From: Chryseobacterium ginsenosidimutans
GTDB taxonomy: Bacteria; Bacteroidota; Bacteroidia; Flavobacteriales; Weeksellaceae
Direction: 5' to 3'
Length of the DNA stretch: 64,000 nt
Assembly: GCF_024807225.1 (NCBI RefSeq)
Contig: NZ_JANUCO010000001.1
Coordinates: 2,852,001-2,916,000, forward strand
The translations under genes were made by a program, and so were the position numbers. Below, piece after piece: positions 37,984 to 46,530 of the stretch; position 1 is the first letter of the stretch; every line of letters starts with the position of its first letter. The notes under the pieces are model-generated. The model saw nothing but the letters and a program-made list of their open reading frames with translations, did not search any database and was not told the DNA's origin.

Positions 37984-38350
37984 AATTAGTAAAATCATCA
38001 AATATTAAACCATACGTTTTTATTCAAGCACCTATTTTAGAATTGAATATCAACCAATTAAATGTAATTAAAATTTAGAATATAGTTATGATTACGATCA
38101 TAAAAAAGCTATGCAAAGCTTAGTAAATTTGAACACGAACACAATCATTCATATTTCAAGTTTTAAAATGTACAAAACCCTTCTTTTGAGGGGTTTTGCT
38201 GTTTATCTGCTTAATATAAATATCTTTTTACGATTATTATTTTGAATTTATTACAAATTTCTATTCATAATTATGTTTTTAATAACAAAAATCTTTATTT
38301 TTAAACTTATTTAAGTTTATTTAATATTTTTTAACAAATATTTTATTTTA
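37984..38350. other. Intergenic region with an orphan hairpin
   Basis: It holds the second copy of TGATTACGATCATAAAAAA (38089-38107), with ATGAT/ATCAT dyad symmetry, and a stable hairpin CAAAACCCTTC/GAGGGGTTTTG at 38173-38198 with no gene directly upstream on the plus strand. A small RNA ending there is possible. Confidence 0.4.
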
Positions 38351-38358
38351 TATTTTTG
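38351..38358 (+). promoter_or_regulatory. Bacteroidota -7 promoter element for the DUF3078 gene
   Basis: TATTTTTG matches TAnnTTTG, 18 bases before the ATG. It overlaps a TTG that could be misread as a start codon. Confidence 0.6.
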
Positions 38359-38376
38359 CACCAAACATTTATTATT

Positions 38377-39300
38377 ATGAAAAAACTTTTGTTACCAATT
38401 TTCCTTTTTTCGGGAATTTTTGCGTTTTCACAAGACACAAAAACAGATGCTCCGGTTACTGATACTGTAAAAGCATGGAGTATCCAAGGGCAAAATACAT
38501 TAATGCTTAATCAGGCAGCCTTTTCAAACTGGGTTGGTGGTGGAGCTAATAATGTAGGATGGCTTGCCGGAGTAAATTACAACCTGACCTACGAAAAAGG
38601 AAAAAACCTGTGGGAAAACGTCATCATCTTGGGATACGGACAAAATAATACTAAAGGAATTGGAACCAGAAAAACTCAGGATGTAATTAATCTTTCTACG
38701 AATTACGGTAGAGAATTTGCTAAAAATTGGTACATTTCTGCGGGAGCAAGTTTACAAACTCAGTTCGCAGCCGGGTATGAAGATGGTAATAATCCTGAAG
38801 CCGCAAAAATTTCAAATTTTATGGCACCGGGTTATGTAAATGTGGGAGCTGGTGTTACGTATCGCCCAAGTGATAACCTGACTGTTACCATGCGACCTGC
38901 CAATGCAAGATGGACTTTCGTCTTGGATGATGATCTTCAGTACGCAGGAACTTACGGCTTGAAAAACGATGGAGATTCTTCATTATTTCAGTTTGGTTTT
39001 CTTGGAACAGCGATCTATAAACTGAAAATTATGGATAATATTACGTTAACGAATACCGGTTCGGTTTTCTCAAATTATATCGATCATCCTGAAAGATTAG
39101 TTCTTGCCTACAGCGGAATTCTGAATATGAAGATCAATAAATTTATTTCTACCAATATTACTTTAGATCTATTGTATGACCATAATCAAATCAGAAAAAC
39201 TCAGCTTAAACAGACGTTAGGAGTTGGTTTCGCTTACAATATTGATAATGGTAAAAAACGTTCTGAAAACAAAGACAATCAGTCTTGGCAAAAGAAATAA
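38377..39300 (+). CDS. DUF3078 outer-membrane beta-barrel protein
   Basis: A protein of about 307 residues with a signal peptide (MKKLLLPIFLFSGIFAFS). The mature part is rich in alternating aromatic strands. WSIQGQNTLMLNQAAFSNWVGGGANN is the hallmark opening of DUF3078 proteins of Bacteroidota, followed by NLWENVIILGYGQ and RKTQDVINLSTNYG. The length is standard. The family is thought to be an outer-membrane barrel of unknown function. I start at the ATG, because an upstream TTG lies in the promoter. Confidence 0.9.
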   Translation: MKKLLLPIFLFSGIFAFSQDTKTDAPVTDTVKAWSIQGQNTLMLNQAAFSNWVGGGANNVGWLAGVNYNLTYEKGKNLWENVIILGYGQNNTKGIGTRKTQDVINLSTNYGREFAKNWYISAGASLQTQFAAGYEDGNNPEAAKISNFMAPGYVNVGAGVTYRPSDNLTVTMRPANARWTFVLDDDLQYAGTYGLKNDGDSSLFQFGFLGTAIYKLKIMDNITLTNTGSVFSNYIDHPERLVLAYSGILNMKINKFISTNITLDLLYDHNQIRKTQLKQTLGVGFAYNIDNGKKRSENKDNQSWQKK

Positions 39301-39343
39301 GGTACTTCTTTTTTTAAACTTACTATTCAATCCTTAATAAAAA

Positions 39344-39374
39344 AATCCCTTCTCGACAAAATCGGGAAGGGATT
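39344..39374. terminator. Hairpin between convergent DUF3078 and ferritin-like genes
   Basis: AATCCCTTCTCGA pairs with TCGGGAAGGGATT with one G-T. The minus-strand side is followed by seven T, so it mainly ends the ferritin-like operon. Confidence 0.7.
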
Positions 39375-39393
39375 AACAGCTATAATAAGGAAC

Positions 39394-40209
39394 TCAGACG
39401 ATGAACAATCCTGCAATTGTCTGAGCATCACTTCCACTTAAAACCTCGTCGTAAGCCGCAGAACCAGCTGCAGCTCCAAACGCAGTACTCGTATTAAAAC
39501 CAGCCTGGGTTATATTATCTTCTCCGGCATATACAGGATTGGTTGCAGCAGGCATATTTCCGCCATTTGCCAATTCTATCCATCCTTTGTTGGCTCTCAT
39601 TCTTCTTACTTGTGATGCATGTCTCGCTTCCACAGAGTGAATTTGTAGAGCAGCCTGTAAAACCGCTTTATTGGACATTACATTTCCTGCCTGTCCTTTA
39701 TAAGCTCTTACACCGGTATCTTCAAAAGCCTGAGCAAGAACTAAAAATTGATTATAATCTGTAAAAGGTGTAAAATTTCCTCCCGCTGTAAAATCAAAAG
39801 TTGGTTTCGCACCCGGAGTTACCCCTAAAGATGTTAAGGTATTTTTTAAGAAAACAACGTGAGCAGCTTCATGTTTTGCGATTTGCATAAAAACGACTCT
39901 GTCTGCCGTTGGTATTAATGTTCCCGCAGCTAAACCTGTTGCGTAATATTCGTTTTCCAGATATTCCAGAACCAATGCCAATTGTAAAGCATCAGTTAAT
40001 GCAGTTTTAAATAATGGTCCTCCATTCACATTGTCCACTGTTTCTGCTTTCGCAGGGGTTGTCATCAATGCTCCCAAACCTAATGGAATTGCAGCAACCG
40101 CCGCTTTTTTTCCAAATGCTGAAATATTGGAAAGAGTTTCTAATCTAGTTGCTTCTGTTGTGAAAAATTTATCGTCAGAAAGCTTATCAAGTAACTTTAG
40201 AATGTTCAT
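39394..40209 (-). CDS. Ferritin-like domain protein (Ferritin_2 type)
   Basis: A 271-residue protein with a four-helix ferritin-like domain. The metal-ligand candidates occur in order as ALVLEYLENEYYATGL, AKHEAAHVVFL, FEDTGVRAYKG and SVEARHASQVRRM, the E/ExxH/E/ExxH pattern of the Ferritin_2 (PF13668-like) group. The N-terminal 60 residues include a hydrophobic, alanine-rich stretch (KAAVAAIPLGLGALM) that may direct export. It is paralogous to the gene 25 bases upstream on the same strand. The role in iron or oxidative stress is an inference. Confidence 0.85.
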   Translation of the reverse strand: MNILKLLDKLSDDKFFTTEATRLETLSNISAFGKKAAVAAIPLGLGALMTTPAKAETVDNVNGGPLFKTALTDALQLALVLEYLENEYYATGLAAGTLIPTADRVVFMQIAKHEAAHVVFLKNTLTSLGVTPGAKPTFDFTAGGNFTPFTDYNQFLVLAQAFEDTGVRAYKGQAGNVMSNKAVLQAALQIHSVEARHASQVRRMRANKGWIELANGGNMPAATNPVYAGEDNITQAGFNTSTAFGAAAGSAAYDEVLSGSDAQTIAGLFIV

Positions 40210-40234
40210 AATGGTAATTTTTTGAGATTAATGA

Positions 40235-40945
40235 TTAAGCAATGCCCTGTTCTTTCCAAGTGAAAGGAGTTTTTATAAATCCTCCGGCTGCCATTACAAT
40301 GTCTTTTGGCTCTTTCGCAAGATCCAATCCGTTTGCATCAATTACATCATCACCAGAAAATGCTGCTGTTCCCGGATTAATTAAATTTCTGATCGCCGAA
40401 GCATGTCTTGCCTCTACAGAAACAATTTTTCCTGCAAGTACCAAATAAGCCGGATTTGTAATGTATTTTCCTGCACCGTTATAGGCTGCAACTCCTGTGT
40501 CTTCCAACGCTTTTGCTGTAGCAAGAACAGAGTTTCTGTCATTAAAATTCACATTAGGATATTGAAATTCAAGCGTAGGCAAAATATTGGTCGTTGCACC
40601 GCTGATTGCTGCCTTGAAAAAATCTCTGTGAATCACCTCATGATGATAAAGATCTGTAAAAAGTTCTTTTTCAATCGTTGAAATTCCTGAATAAAAGTTG
40701 TTGACAACTTTAGTATAGAAATCTGCCTCCAACTGTTCCAATGCATATGCATAGTTCAAAACTCCGACATCACCCATTCCAAGGTCGAAAACATTAGGAT
40801 TGTTTTGGAAATCGAAATTGTCGTCATCACAACCGATCAATGTAAGTCCGGCCATTGCCAATCCTACACCGCCCAGTTTCAAAAAATTTCTTCTGCCTGT
40901 ATCCAGAGTAGCTCCCTGGTTAGAAACATTAATAGTTTTTTTCAT
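40235..40945 (-). CDS. Ferritin-like domain lipoprotein with Tat-type signal
   Basis: A protein of about 236 residues. The N-terminus RRNFLKLGGVGLAMAGLTLIGC combines, in part, a twin-arginine motif and a lipobox ending in LIGC, so it is probably exported folded and lipid-anchored. The ferritin-like domain shows QLEADFYTKV, YHHEVIHRDFFKAAI, LEDTGVAAYNG and SVEARHASAIRNL. The start at MKKTINVSNQGATLD is preferred over an in-frame ATG 84 bases upstream. With its paralogue and the fasciclin gene it forms a minus-strand group divergent from the ECF sigma factor. Confidence 0.85.
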   Translation of the reverse strand: MKKTINVSNQGATLDTGRRNFLKLGGVGLAMAGLTLIGCDDDNFDFQNNPNVFDLGMGDVGVLNYAYALEQLEADFYTKVVNNFYSGISTIEKELFTDLYHHEVIHRDFFKAAISGATTNILPTLEFQYPNVNFNDRNSVLATAKALEDTGVAAYNGAGKYITNPAYLVLAGKIVSVEARHASAIRNLINPGTAAFSGDDVIDANGLDLAKEPKDIVMAAGGFIKTPFTWKEQGIA

Positions 40946-41044
40946 AATATTATTTTGTTTGAGGTTTATATTTTTATTTTCGAAAGACAAATGGAGAAAA
41001 AAACAGCATAAATTTTTTATGCTGTTCAAAAACTATAAAACCGT

Positions 41045-41614
41045 TTACGGCATTAACACCGTATCAATCACATGAATTACTCCGTTTGACTGATTTACAT
41101 CAGCAATCGTAACTTTTGCATTATTTCCTTTTGCGTCTTTTATGTAAAGATCTTTTCCTTTAGTCCAGAAAGTAAGTTCTTCACCTTCTACTGTTTTCAT
41201 CATTGCTTTTCCGTTTCCTGCTTTTACAGCTGCCCAGATTTGTTTAGCGTTATATTTTCCTGCAAGAACGTGATAGGTTAAAATTTTAGTCAACATCGCT
41301 TTGTTCTCAGGTTTTACTAAGCTTTCAACAGTTCCTTTAGGAAGTTTTGCGAAGGCTTCATCTGTAGGAGCCAATACGGTGAAAGGTCCTGCTCCCTGTA
41401 AAGTTTCTACCAATCCTGCTGCTTTTACAGCGGCTACCAAAGTTTTGTGATCCTTAGAATTTACTGCATTCTCTATAATATTTTTAGATGGGTACATTGC
41501 TGCACCGCCCACCATTACTGTTTTTTCTTTCGTCATCTGTGCAGCTACGTTTCCACTGAAAGCGAATGATAGAGCCACCATTCCTAAAACTGCGATTTTT
41601 GATGTTGTGTTCAT
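41045..41614 (-). CDS. Fasciclin domain secreted protein
   Basis: A 189-residue protein with a signal peptide (MNTTSKIAVLGMVALSFAFSGNVAA in part) and one FAS1 domain. LVAAVKAAGLVETLQGAGPFTVLAPTDEAFAKLP is the H1 region in part, and VTIADVNQSNGVIHVIDTVLMP the conserved H2 end. FAS1 proteins act in adhesion at the cell surface or periplasm. The gene is the first of the minus-strand group and divergent from the ECF sigma gene, a pairing that suggests control by this sigma factor, as with FAS1 genes in photooxidative stress regulons. Confidence 0.9.
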   Translation of the reverse strand: MNTTSKIAVLGMVALSFAFSGNVAAQMTKEKTVMVGGAAMYPSKNIIENAVNSKDHKTLVAAVKAAGLVETLQGAGPFTVLAPTDEAFAKLPKGTVESLVKPENKAMLTKILTYHVLAGKYNAKQIWAAVKAGNGKAMMKTVEGEELTFWTKGKDLYIKDAKGNNAKVTIADVNQSNGVIHVIDTVLMP

Positions 41615-41908
41615 TTTTTTTGATTTTTAAGTTAAATATGTATTTGAATTGTGTTCTGAACTCATTTACGAGACTGGTTTTGATTTAGATTTAAAATTTT
41701 TAAATTTAATTTTAAACAACTGTAAATCAGTATATTATTTTTCATTAAACAGTGAAAAGCCGGTTTTAAGATTAGCAAATAGTTAGTATTTAAGCATTTC
41801 TGTTGAGGAATATTAATCAGCTTCATACTATTATTTAATATCTAAAAATCGATTCGGGTATTGTTTGTTATAATTTTATTTCATTACATTTGGAGAGAAA
41901 AATAATTC

Positions 41909-42460
41909 ATTATTAAAACAAAGTATTCGGAAGAGCAATTAATCGTTTTACTACAACAAAAAAACGAAGCAGGTTTTCATCATTTGTATGATCACTATTC
42001 CGGTGCATTATATGGAGTAGTCCTGCGAATTGTTCAGTCTAAAGAATATACTGAAGAAATTATTCAGGATGTTTTCGTCAAAATCTGGAATTCTATACAC
42101 CAGTACGACTCATCAAAAGGGAGATTTTATACTTGGATGATCAATATTGCAAGAAATACAGCGATAGATTATTTAAAATCAAAGGGTTTCCAAAACCAAT
42201 TAAAAAACCAATCGCTTCCCGATTTCGTATATAATTCTGCAGAGCTTTCAACAACCAATAGTTCATCCGATTATATCGGATTTAATAAGGTTCTTGAAAA
42301 TCTGGAGATTGACAAACAGGAACTTATCGACCTCGCGTATTATCAAGGATATACTCAAAACGAAATATCCGAAAAGTTGAAAATACCCCTTGGAACGGTA
42401 AAAACCAAGATGCGAAATGCACTGATGAAATTAAAAGATTTGCTAAAAGATTATCAATAA
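41909..42460 (+). CDS. ECF RNA polymerase sigma factor with probable ATT start
   Basis: A sigma-70 family factor of about 183 residues. HLYDHYSGALYGVVLRIVQ, IIQDVFVKIWNS and RGRFYTWMINIARNTAIDYLKS-like text are region 2; LIDLAYYQGYTQNEISEKLKIPLGTVKTKMRNAL in part is region 4. The reading frame extends upstream of a TTG at 41984 with clear sigma-factor sequence (KTKYSEEQLIVLLQQKNEAG), up to a TAA at 41903. Between them there is no ATG, GTG or TTG; only two ATT codons fit (41909, 41912), with GGAGAG before them. The anti-sigma gene follows after 8 bases. Confidence 0.85.
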   Translation: MIKTKYSEEQLIVLLQQKNEAGFHHLYDHYSGALYGVVLRIVQSKEYTEEIIQDVFVKIWNSIHQYDSSKGRFYTWMINIARNTAIDYLKSKGFQNQLKNQSLPDFVYNSAELSTTNSSSDYIGFNKVLENLEIDKQELIDLAYYQGYTQNEISEKLKIPLGTVKTKMRNALMKLKDLLKDYQ

Positions 42461-42468
42461 AAATTAAA

Positions 42469-43278
42469 TTGAACACTAAAGAATACATATCATCCGGAAT
42501 TATAGAATCTTATATTCTAGGTCTTGCTTCACCTGAGGAGCAAGGGATTTTGGAGTGTGTGATGAAAAACAACGCTGAAGTAAAGACCGCTTTTGAAGAA
42601 GCACAAAAAACTTTAGAAGATCTGGCTACAGCTCAGGCTGTGACACCTCCAAGCGATTTAAAATCAAAAATTTGGAGTAAGATTCAACAGGAACAGACTG
42701 TTGAAGAAATAAAACCTGTCGTTTCTACGGATATACCGGCAGCAAGACCTCAGGAGGAAATCAGACTTCAGGGAAACAGCAACTGGAAAGTGTATGCTAT
42801 GGCAGCTTCGGTCTTATTTTTAGTAAGCGTTGCCGGAAATCTTTTCTGGATGAACGATCAATCTAAAACAAAAGAAGAGATTGCAAAAATGCAGACCGAG
42901 AAAAAATCTCAGGATCTCGCAATGCAGAAGATGAATCAGAAAATGCAGATGTTTTCTAATCCCGACATGCAAATGGTCGTGCTGAAAGGTGTTGAAAAAC
43001 ATACCGATTCTAAAGCAATGGTCTTCTGGGACAAGAAAACAAAAGAAGTCTACCTTAACGGAGAAAATCTTCCTAAAGCACCGGAAGGAATGCAATACCA
43101 ACTTTGGGCAATTGCAGACGGAAAACCGGTAAGCGCAGGAATGTACACTGAAGAAAAAGACAGTAAAATAGCTCTTGCGAACATACCAAATGCTCAGGCT
43201 TTTGCCATCACTCTTGAAAAAAAGGGTGGAAGCCCGACTCCTACAATGGAAAACATGTATGTAATGGGAGCGATTTAA
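42469..43278 (+). CDS. Anti-sigma factor, RskA-like, TTG start
   Basis: A 269-residue membrane protein. The N-terminal cytoplasmic part (EYISSGIIESYILGLASPEE) binds the sigma factor, a membrane helix lies at about 108-127 (VYAMAASVLFLVSVAGNLFW), a coiled-coil stretch follows, and the C-terminal periplasmic domain with YLNGENLPKAPEGMQYQLWA matches RskA/anti-sigma-K. The start codon is TTG, with no alternative ATG. It lies directly after the sigma gene and is followed by a terminator, so the pair is one unit. Confidence 0.88.
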   Translation: MNTKEYISSGIIESYILGLASPEEQGILECVMKNNAEVKTAFEEAQKTLEDLATAQAVTPPSDLKSKIWSKIQQEQTVEEIKPVVSTDIPAARPQEEIRLQGNSNWKVYAMAASVLFLVSVAGNLFWMNDQSKTKEEIAKMQTEKKSQDLAMQKMNQKMQMFSNPDMQMVVLKGVEKHTDSKAMVFWDKKTKEVYLNGENLPKAPEGMQYQLWAIADGKPVSAGMYTEEKDSKIALANIPNAQAFAITLEKKGGSPTPTMENMYVMGAI

Positions 43279-43302
43279 AGTAAATTTCAACTTATAAAAT
43301 AT

Positions 43303-43332
43303 AAAGATCAGCTATAATGGCTGGTCTTTTTT
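43303..43332 (+). terminator. Terminator of the sigma/anti-sigma operon
   Basis: AAAGATCAGC pairs with GCTGGTCTTT (one G-T) and is followed by T residues. Confidence 0.7.
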
Positions 43333-43440
43333 CATTGAGAAAAGAAATGAATTCCATAGAAAGATTAAACCATTAAGCAATGGTAAAATTTCCTACCTTT
43401 AATTTTATAAATAATCATTCTTCAATCATAAAATAATTCT

Positions 43441-44385
43441 ATGGAAAAAAGAAAAATTAAAAATACCGACTTATCAATTGCACCCATTAATTTTGGAGGA
43501 AACGTCTTCGGATGGACGCTGGATGAAAAGCAATCTTTTGATATTTTGGATAAATTTGCAGAAGGAGGCTTCAATTTTATAGACACTGCCGATACGTATT
43601 CTTGGTGGGTGAACGGAAAAGGCGGTCAATCCGAGGAAATCATAGGAAAATGGATGAAGAGCCGTGGCAACAGAAAAGATCTGGTAATCACTACAAAAGT
43701 AGGTTCTGAAACGAAAGAACACGGTTATGATATCAGTAAAAAACATATTTTAAAATCGGTTGACGAATCTCTTCAAAGACTTCAGACCGATCATATCGAT
43801 TTATATTATACTCATTTTGACGACAACAAAACATCTGTTGAAGAAACTTTGTCTGCTTACGATGAAATTGTAAAAGCCGGAAAAGTACGCTATATTGCAG
43901 CTTCCAACTTATCTCCTGAAAGATTGAAAGAATCTTTTGAAATTGCTGAGAAAAATAATTTCCCGAAATATGTGGCACTTCAGCCTCATTATAATTTACT
44001 GGAAAGAGAAGGTTTTGAGAAAAACTATGCTCCTTTAGTTGAAGAATTTGGTCTGAGTGTATTTCCGTACTGGTCGTTGGCTGCAGGATTTTTGACCGGA
44101 AAATATCGTGATGAAGCAGATTTATCGAAAAGTCAAAGGGGAGAAGGTGCGAGAAAATATTTAAATCCGAAAGGACTGGAAGTTTTAAAAGTATTAGATC
44201 AGATCAGTGAGAAATACGATTCAAAACCAGCAACGGTCGCATTGGCTTGGTTGTTGGCAAATCCGCTGATTACCGCTCCGATTGTGAGTGCAACAAGCGA
44301 ATCTCAACTTGAAACATTATTTGCAGCTCCGAAATTACAGTTAAGCAGCGAAGATGTCGAACTGCTGAATACAGCAAGCAATTAA
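43441..44385 (+). CDS. Aldo/keto reductase
   Basis: A 314-residue NADPH-dependent reductase. The tetrad appears as D48 and Y53 (IDTADTYSWW), K86 (TTKVG) and H125 (LYYTHFDD). The C-terminal APIVSATSESQLETLFAA is the cofactor-binding part. The sequence resembles the YajO/YhdN-like oxidoreductase group more than the other reductases of the window. It stands alone and ends at a bidirectional terminator. The substrate is unknown. Confidence 0.92.
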   Translation: MEKRKIKNTDLSIAPINFGGNVFGWTLDEKQSFDILDKFAEGGFNFIDTADTYSWWVNGKGGQSEEIIGKWMKSRGNRKDLVITTKVGSETKEHGYDISKKHILKSVDESLQRLQTDHIDLYYTHFDDNKTSVEETLSAYDEIVKAGKVRYIAASNLSPERLKESFEIAEKNNFPKYVALQPHYNLLEREGFEKNYAPLVEEFGLSVFPYWSLAAGFLTGKYRDEADLSKSQRGEGARKYLNPKGLEVLKVLDQISEKYDSKPATVALAWLLANPLITAPIVSATSESQLETLFAAPKLQLSSEDVELLNTASN

Positions 44386-44410
44386 TTAAGGCTAATTTTT
44401 TTTCTTATAT

Positions 44411-44445
44411 AAAAAGCCGTTCAATAGTATGTTGAACGGCTTTTT
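44411..44445. terminator. Bidirectional terminator between aldo/keto reductase and ClC genes
   Basis: AAAAAGCCGTTCAA and TTGAACGGCTTTTT form a perfect 14-base stem with T-runs on both strands. Confidence 0.8.
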
Positions 44446-44466
44446 TATTTTTTTTAATTTAAAATT

Positions 44467-46311
44467 TTATTCAGAATATTCTTTCAATAACTGTCTGTAA
44501 CTCATTAAAATAGTAGATTTTGAAATAAACCCTAAGAATTTATTATTCGTATCAACAACAGGTAAATTCCAAACTCCGGTATCATCGAAAATCTGCAGAA
44601 TTTCTAAGGGTTGATTCTCAGGATGAATGATTGCGGGAGGAGCTTTCATCATCTGAACAATCGTAGCAGAAACTTCATCAGTAGCAAATAAATACGGTCG
44701 AATATCATCCAATGTTAAAATTCCTCTCAACATTTTATGATCGTCAAGAACTGCGAAAATATTTTTGTCTCCGTTCTTCACCAGTTCAAACAGTTCTGAA
44801 ATCGGCGCATTTTCTTTCACCGACTGAGAATATTTGTCAATGAAATTTTCTGTTTTTAAGGAAGATAATAAGTTTTTATCATGTTTATTGGTGAAAATTT
44901 TGCCCTGATCTGCTAAAAATTTTAATTCCGGAGAAATAGGAGAGAACCATTTTCCAATTAAATAAGAAATAATAGAGGCAATCATTAACGGAATAAAAAG
45001 ATCATACCCAAAACTGGATTCTGCGATCAGGAAAATAGCCGTTAACGGAGCATACATTACGCCACTCATCGCACCTGCCATTCCTACCAATACCAAATTG
45101 GTAACAGGAACTTCCGTAAAGCCAATCTGCTGACAAACAATTGCAAATAAATAGCCCACCGTTCCGCCGGCAAAAAGAGAAGGTGCAAAATTCCCTCCAT
45201 TTCCGCCACTGAAAATCGTGAAAGATGTTGCGAAAGCTTTTAACAACAAAACAAAAATTAAGAATATAATAACCGTAATCTCTTTTATTTCAAAATATCT
45301 GAAAAAACTGTGTTCGATAATGCTGTGCGTATTTCCGTTGGTGAAAGCTTTTACCGTATCATATCCTTCTCCAAACAAAGGCGGAAAAAGAACGCAAAGC
45401 ACCGACAGAACGACTCCGCCAAACATTGCTTTTCGTAAACGCGACATTTTTAACTCTTTAATAAAATGCTCAACTTTTTGGGAAACTACTACAAAATATC
45501 TCGCATATAAACCTGTTACAATTCCTAAAATCAAATAATAAGGGACATTTTTATAATTAAATGCTTCTCTCGTATAAAATCTGAAAAGTACATCTTCCTG
45601 AAGTAAAATTCTCGATAATAAACTTCCACAAACCGCTGCCACAACCAAAGGAATAAAATCTGTAAAAACAACACCTGTCAGTAAAATTTCAAAAGCAAAC
45701 ATAATTCCCGCAATCGGAGCGTTGAAAGCGGATGCGATTCCTGCTGTTGCTCCTGCAGCCAATAAAAGCGTTCGTTCTTTATAGCTTAACCGATAAGTCT
45801 GGGCAAAATTAGAACCAATGGCAGCACCTGTAACGGCAATCGGACTTTCCAGTCCTGCAGAACCACCAAGACCTACAGTCACCGCACTCTGAACGATTTG
45901 GGAATACATTTTAACAGAGGAAACGATACTGGAATTTTGGGCAATTTCGTATAAAATCGCACTGATTCCTTTTCTGTCCTGTCCTTTAAATATCGTCAAA
46001 ACAATACTCGTCGTCAACACAATTCCTAAAAAAGGGAAGATAATGTAGAATAAAATCTGATATTCAAAATGAACTTCTGTCGTAATAAAATGATGGATGC
46101 TGTGAACAAGAGTTTTCAATACTACTCCCGCAAAACCCGCGGAACAGCCTACAATAATACCGGAAAGTAAGAGAAACTGGCTTCGGCTAAGCCTGTTGTT
46201 AAGCCAATGAAGAATAAGTTCGTAACTGCGTGCTTTTTCCAGTCCATACTTTTGAAAGTCTCTTTTAAACTTCAGAAAGCTAAGAAACTTTTTTTTGTTG
46301 TGAATTTTCAC
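44467..46311 (-). CDS. ClC family chloride channel/antiporter with CBS domains
   Basis: A 614-residue inner-membrane protein. The ClC signatures are visible as GLGGSAGLESPIAVTGA (the conserved gating-glutamate region, here LESP) and SGGNGGNFAPSLFAGG (the GxFxP motif). About ten to twelve membrane helices span residues 50-440. The C-terminal 130 residues form two CBS domains (SVKENAPISELFELVKNGDKN and QMMKAPPAIIHPENQPLEI in part), which bind nucleotides and regulate transport. It exchanges chloride or other anions with protons. The family call is secure; the ion is not. Confidence 0.92.
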   Translation of the reverse strand: MKIHNKKKFLSFLKFKRDFQKYGLEKARSYELILHWLNNRLSRSQFLLLSGIIVGCSAGFAGVVLKTLVHSIHHFITTEVHFEYQILFYIIFPFLGIVLTTSIVLTIFKGQDRKGISAILYEIAQNSSIVSSVKMYSQIVQSAVTVGLGGSAGLESPIAVTGAAIGSNFAQTYRLSYKERTLLLAAGATAGIASAFNAPIAGIMFAFEILLTGVVFTDFIPLVVAAVCGSLLSRILLQEDVLFRFYTREAFNYKNVPYYLILGIVTGLYARYFVVVSQKVEHFIKELKMSRLRKAMFGGVVLSVLCVLFPPLFGEGYDTVKAFTNGNTHSIIEHSFFRYFEIKEITVIIFLIFVLLLKAFATSFTIFSGGNGGNFAPSLFAGGTVGYLFAIVCQQIGFTEVPVTNLVLVGMAGAMSGVMYAPLTAIFLIAESSFGYDLFIPLMIASIISYLIGKWFSPISPELKFLADQGKIFTNKHDKNLLSSLKTENFIDKYSQSVKENAPISELFELVKNGDKNIFAVLDDHKMLRGILTLDDIRPYLFATDEVSATIVQMMKAPPAIIHPENQPLEILQIFDDTGVWNLPVVDTNNKFLGFISKSTILMSYRQLLKEYSE

Positions 46312-46530
46312 TTTTTTGGAGATTTTATTCCATAACCGAATTGTTATAGTTTCGTAAATTTATGAAATATATCATGAAAAGTAAAATCGTTATTGTTTAT
46401 AAAGCCTATAATCTTATGTATTTTGACTACAAAATATGTCTATTTCCCTAGCTATGACAGCAATTAAAAAATAATTGTGATATAAATTTTTATTCCTTAA
46501 TTTAAATAATTTTGAAAGAAATTACCCTAA

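Noticed and set aside
38356..38376. TTG start for the DUF3078 gene
   Set aside because: The TTG is part of the -7 promoter element, and the downstream ATG begins a proper signal peptide.
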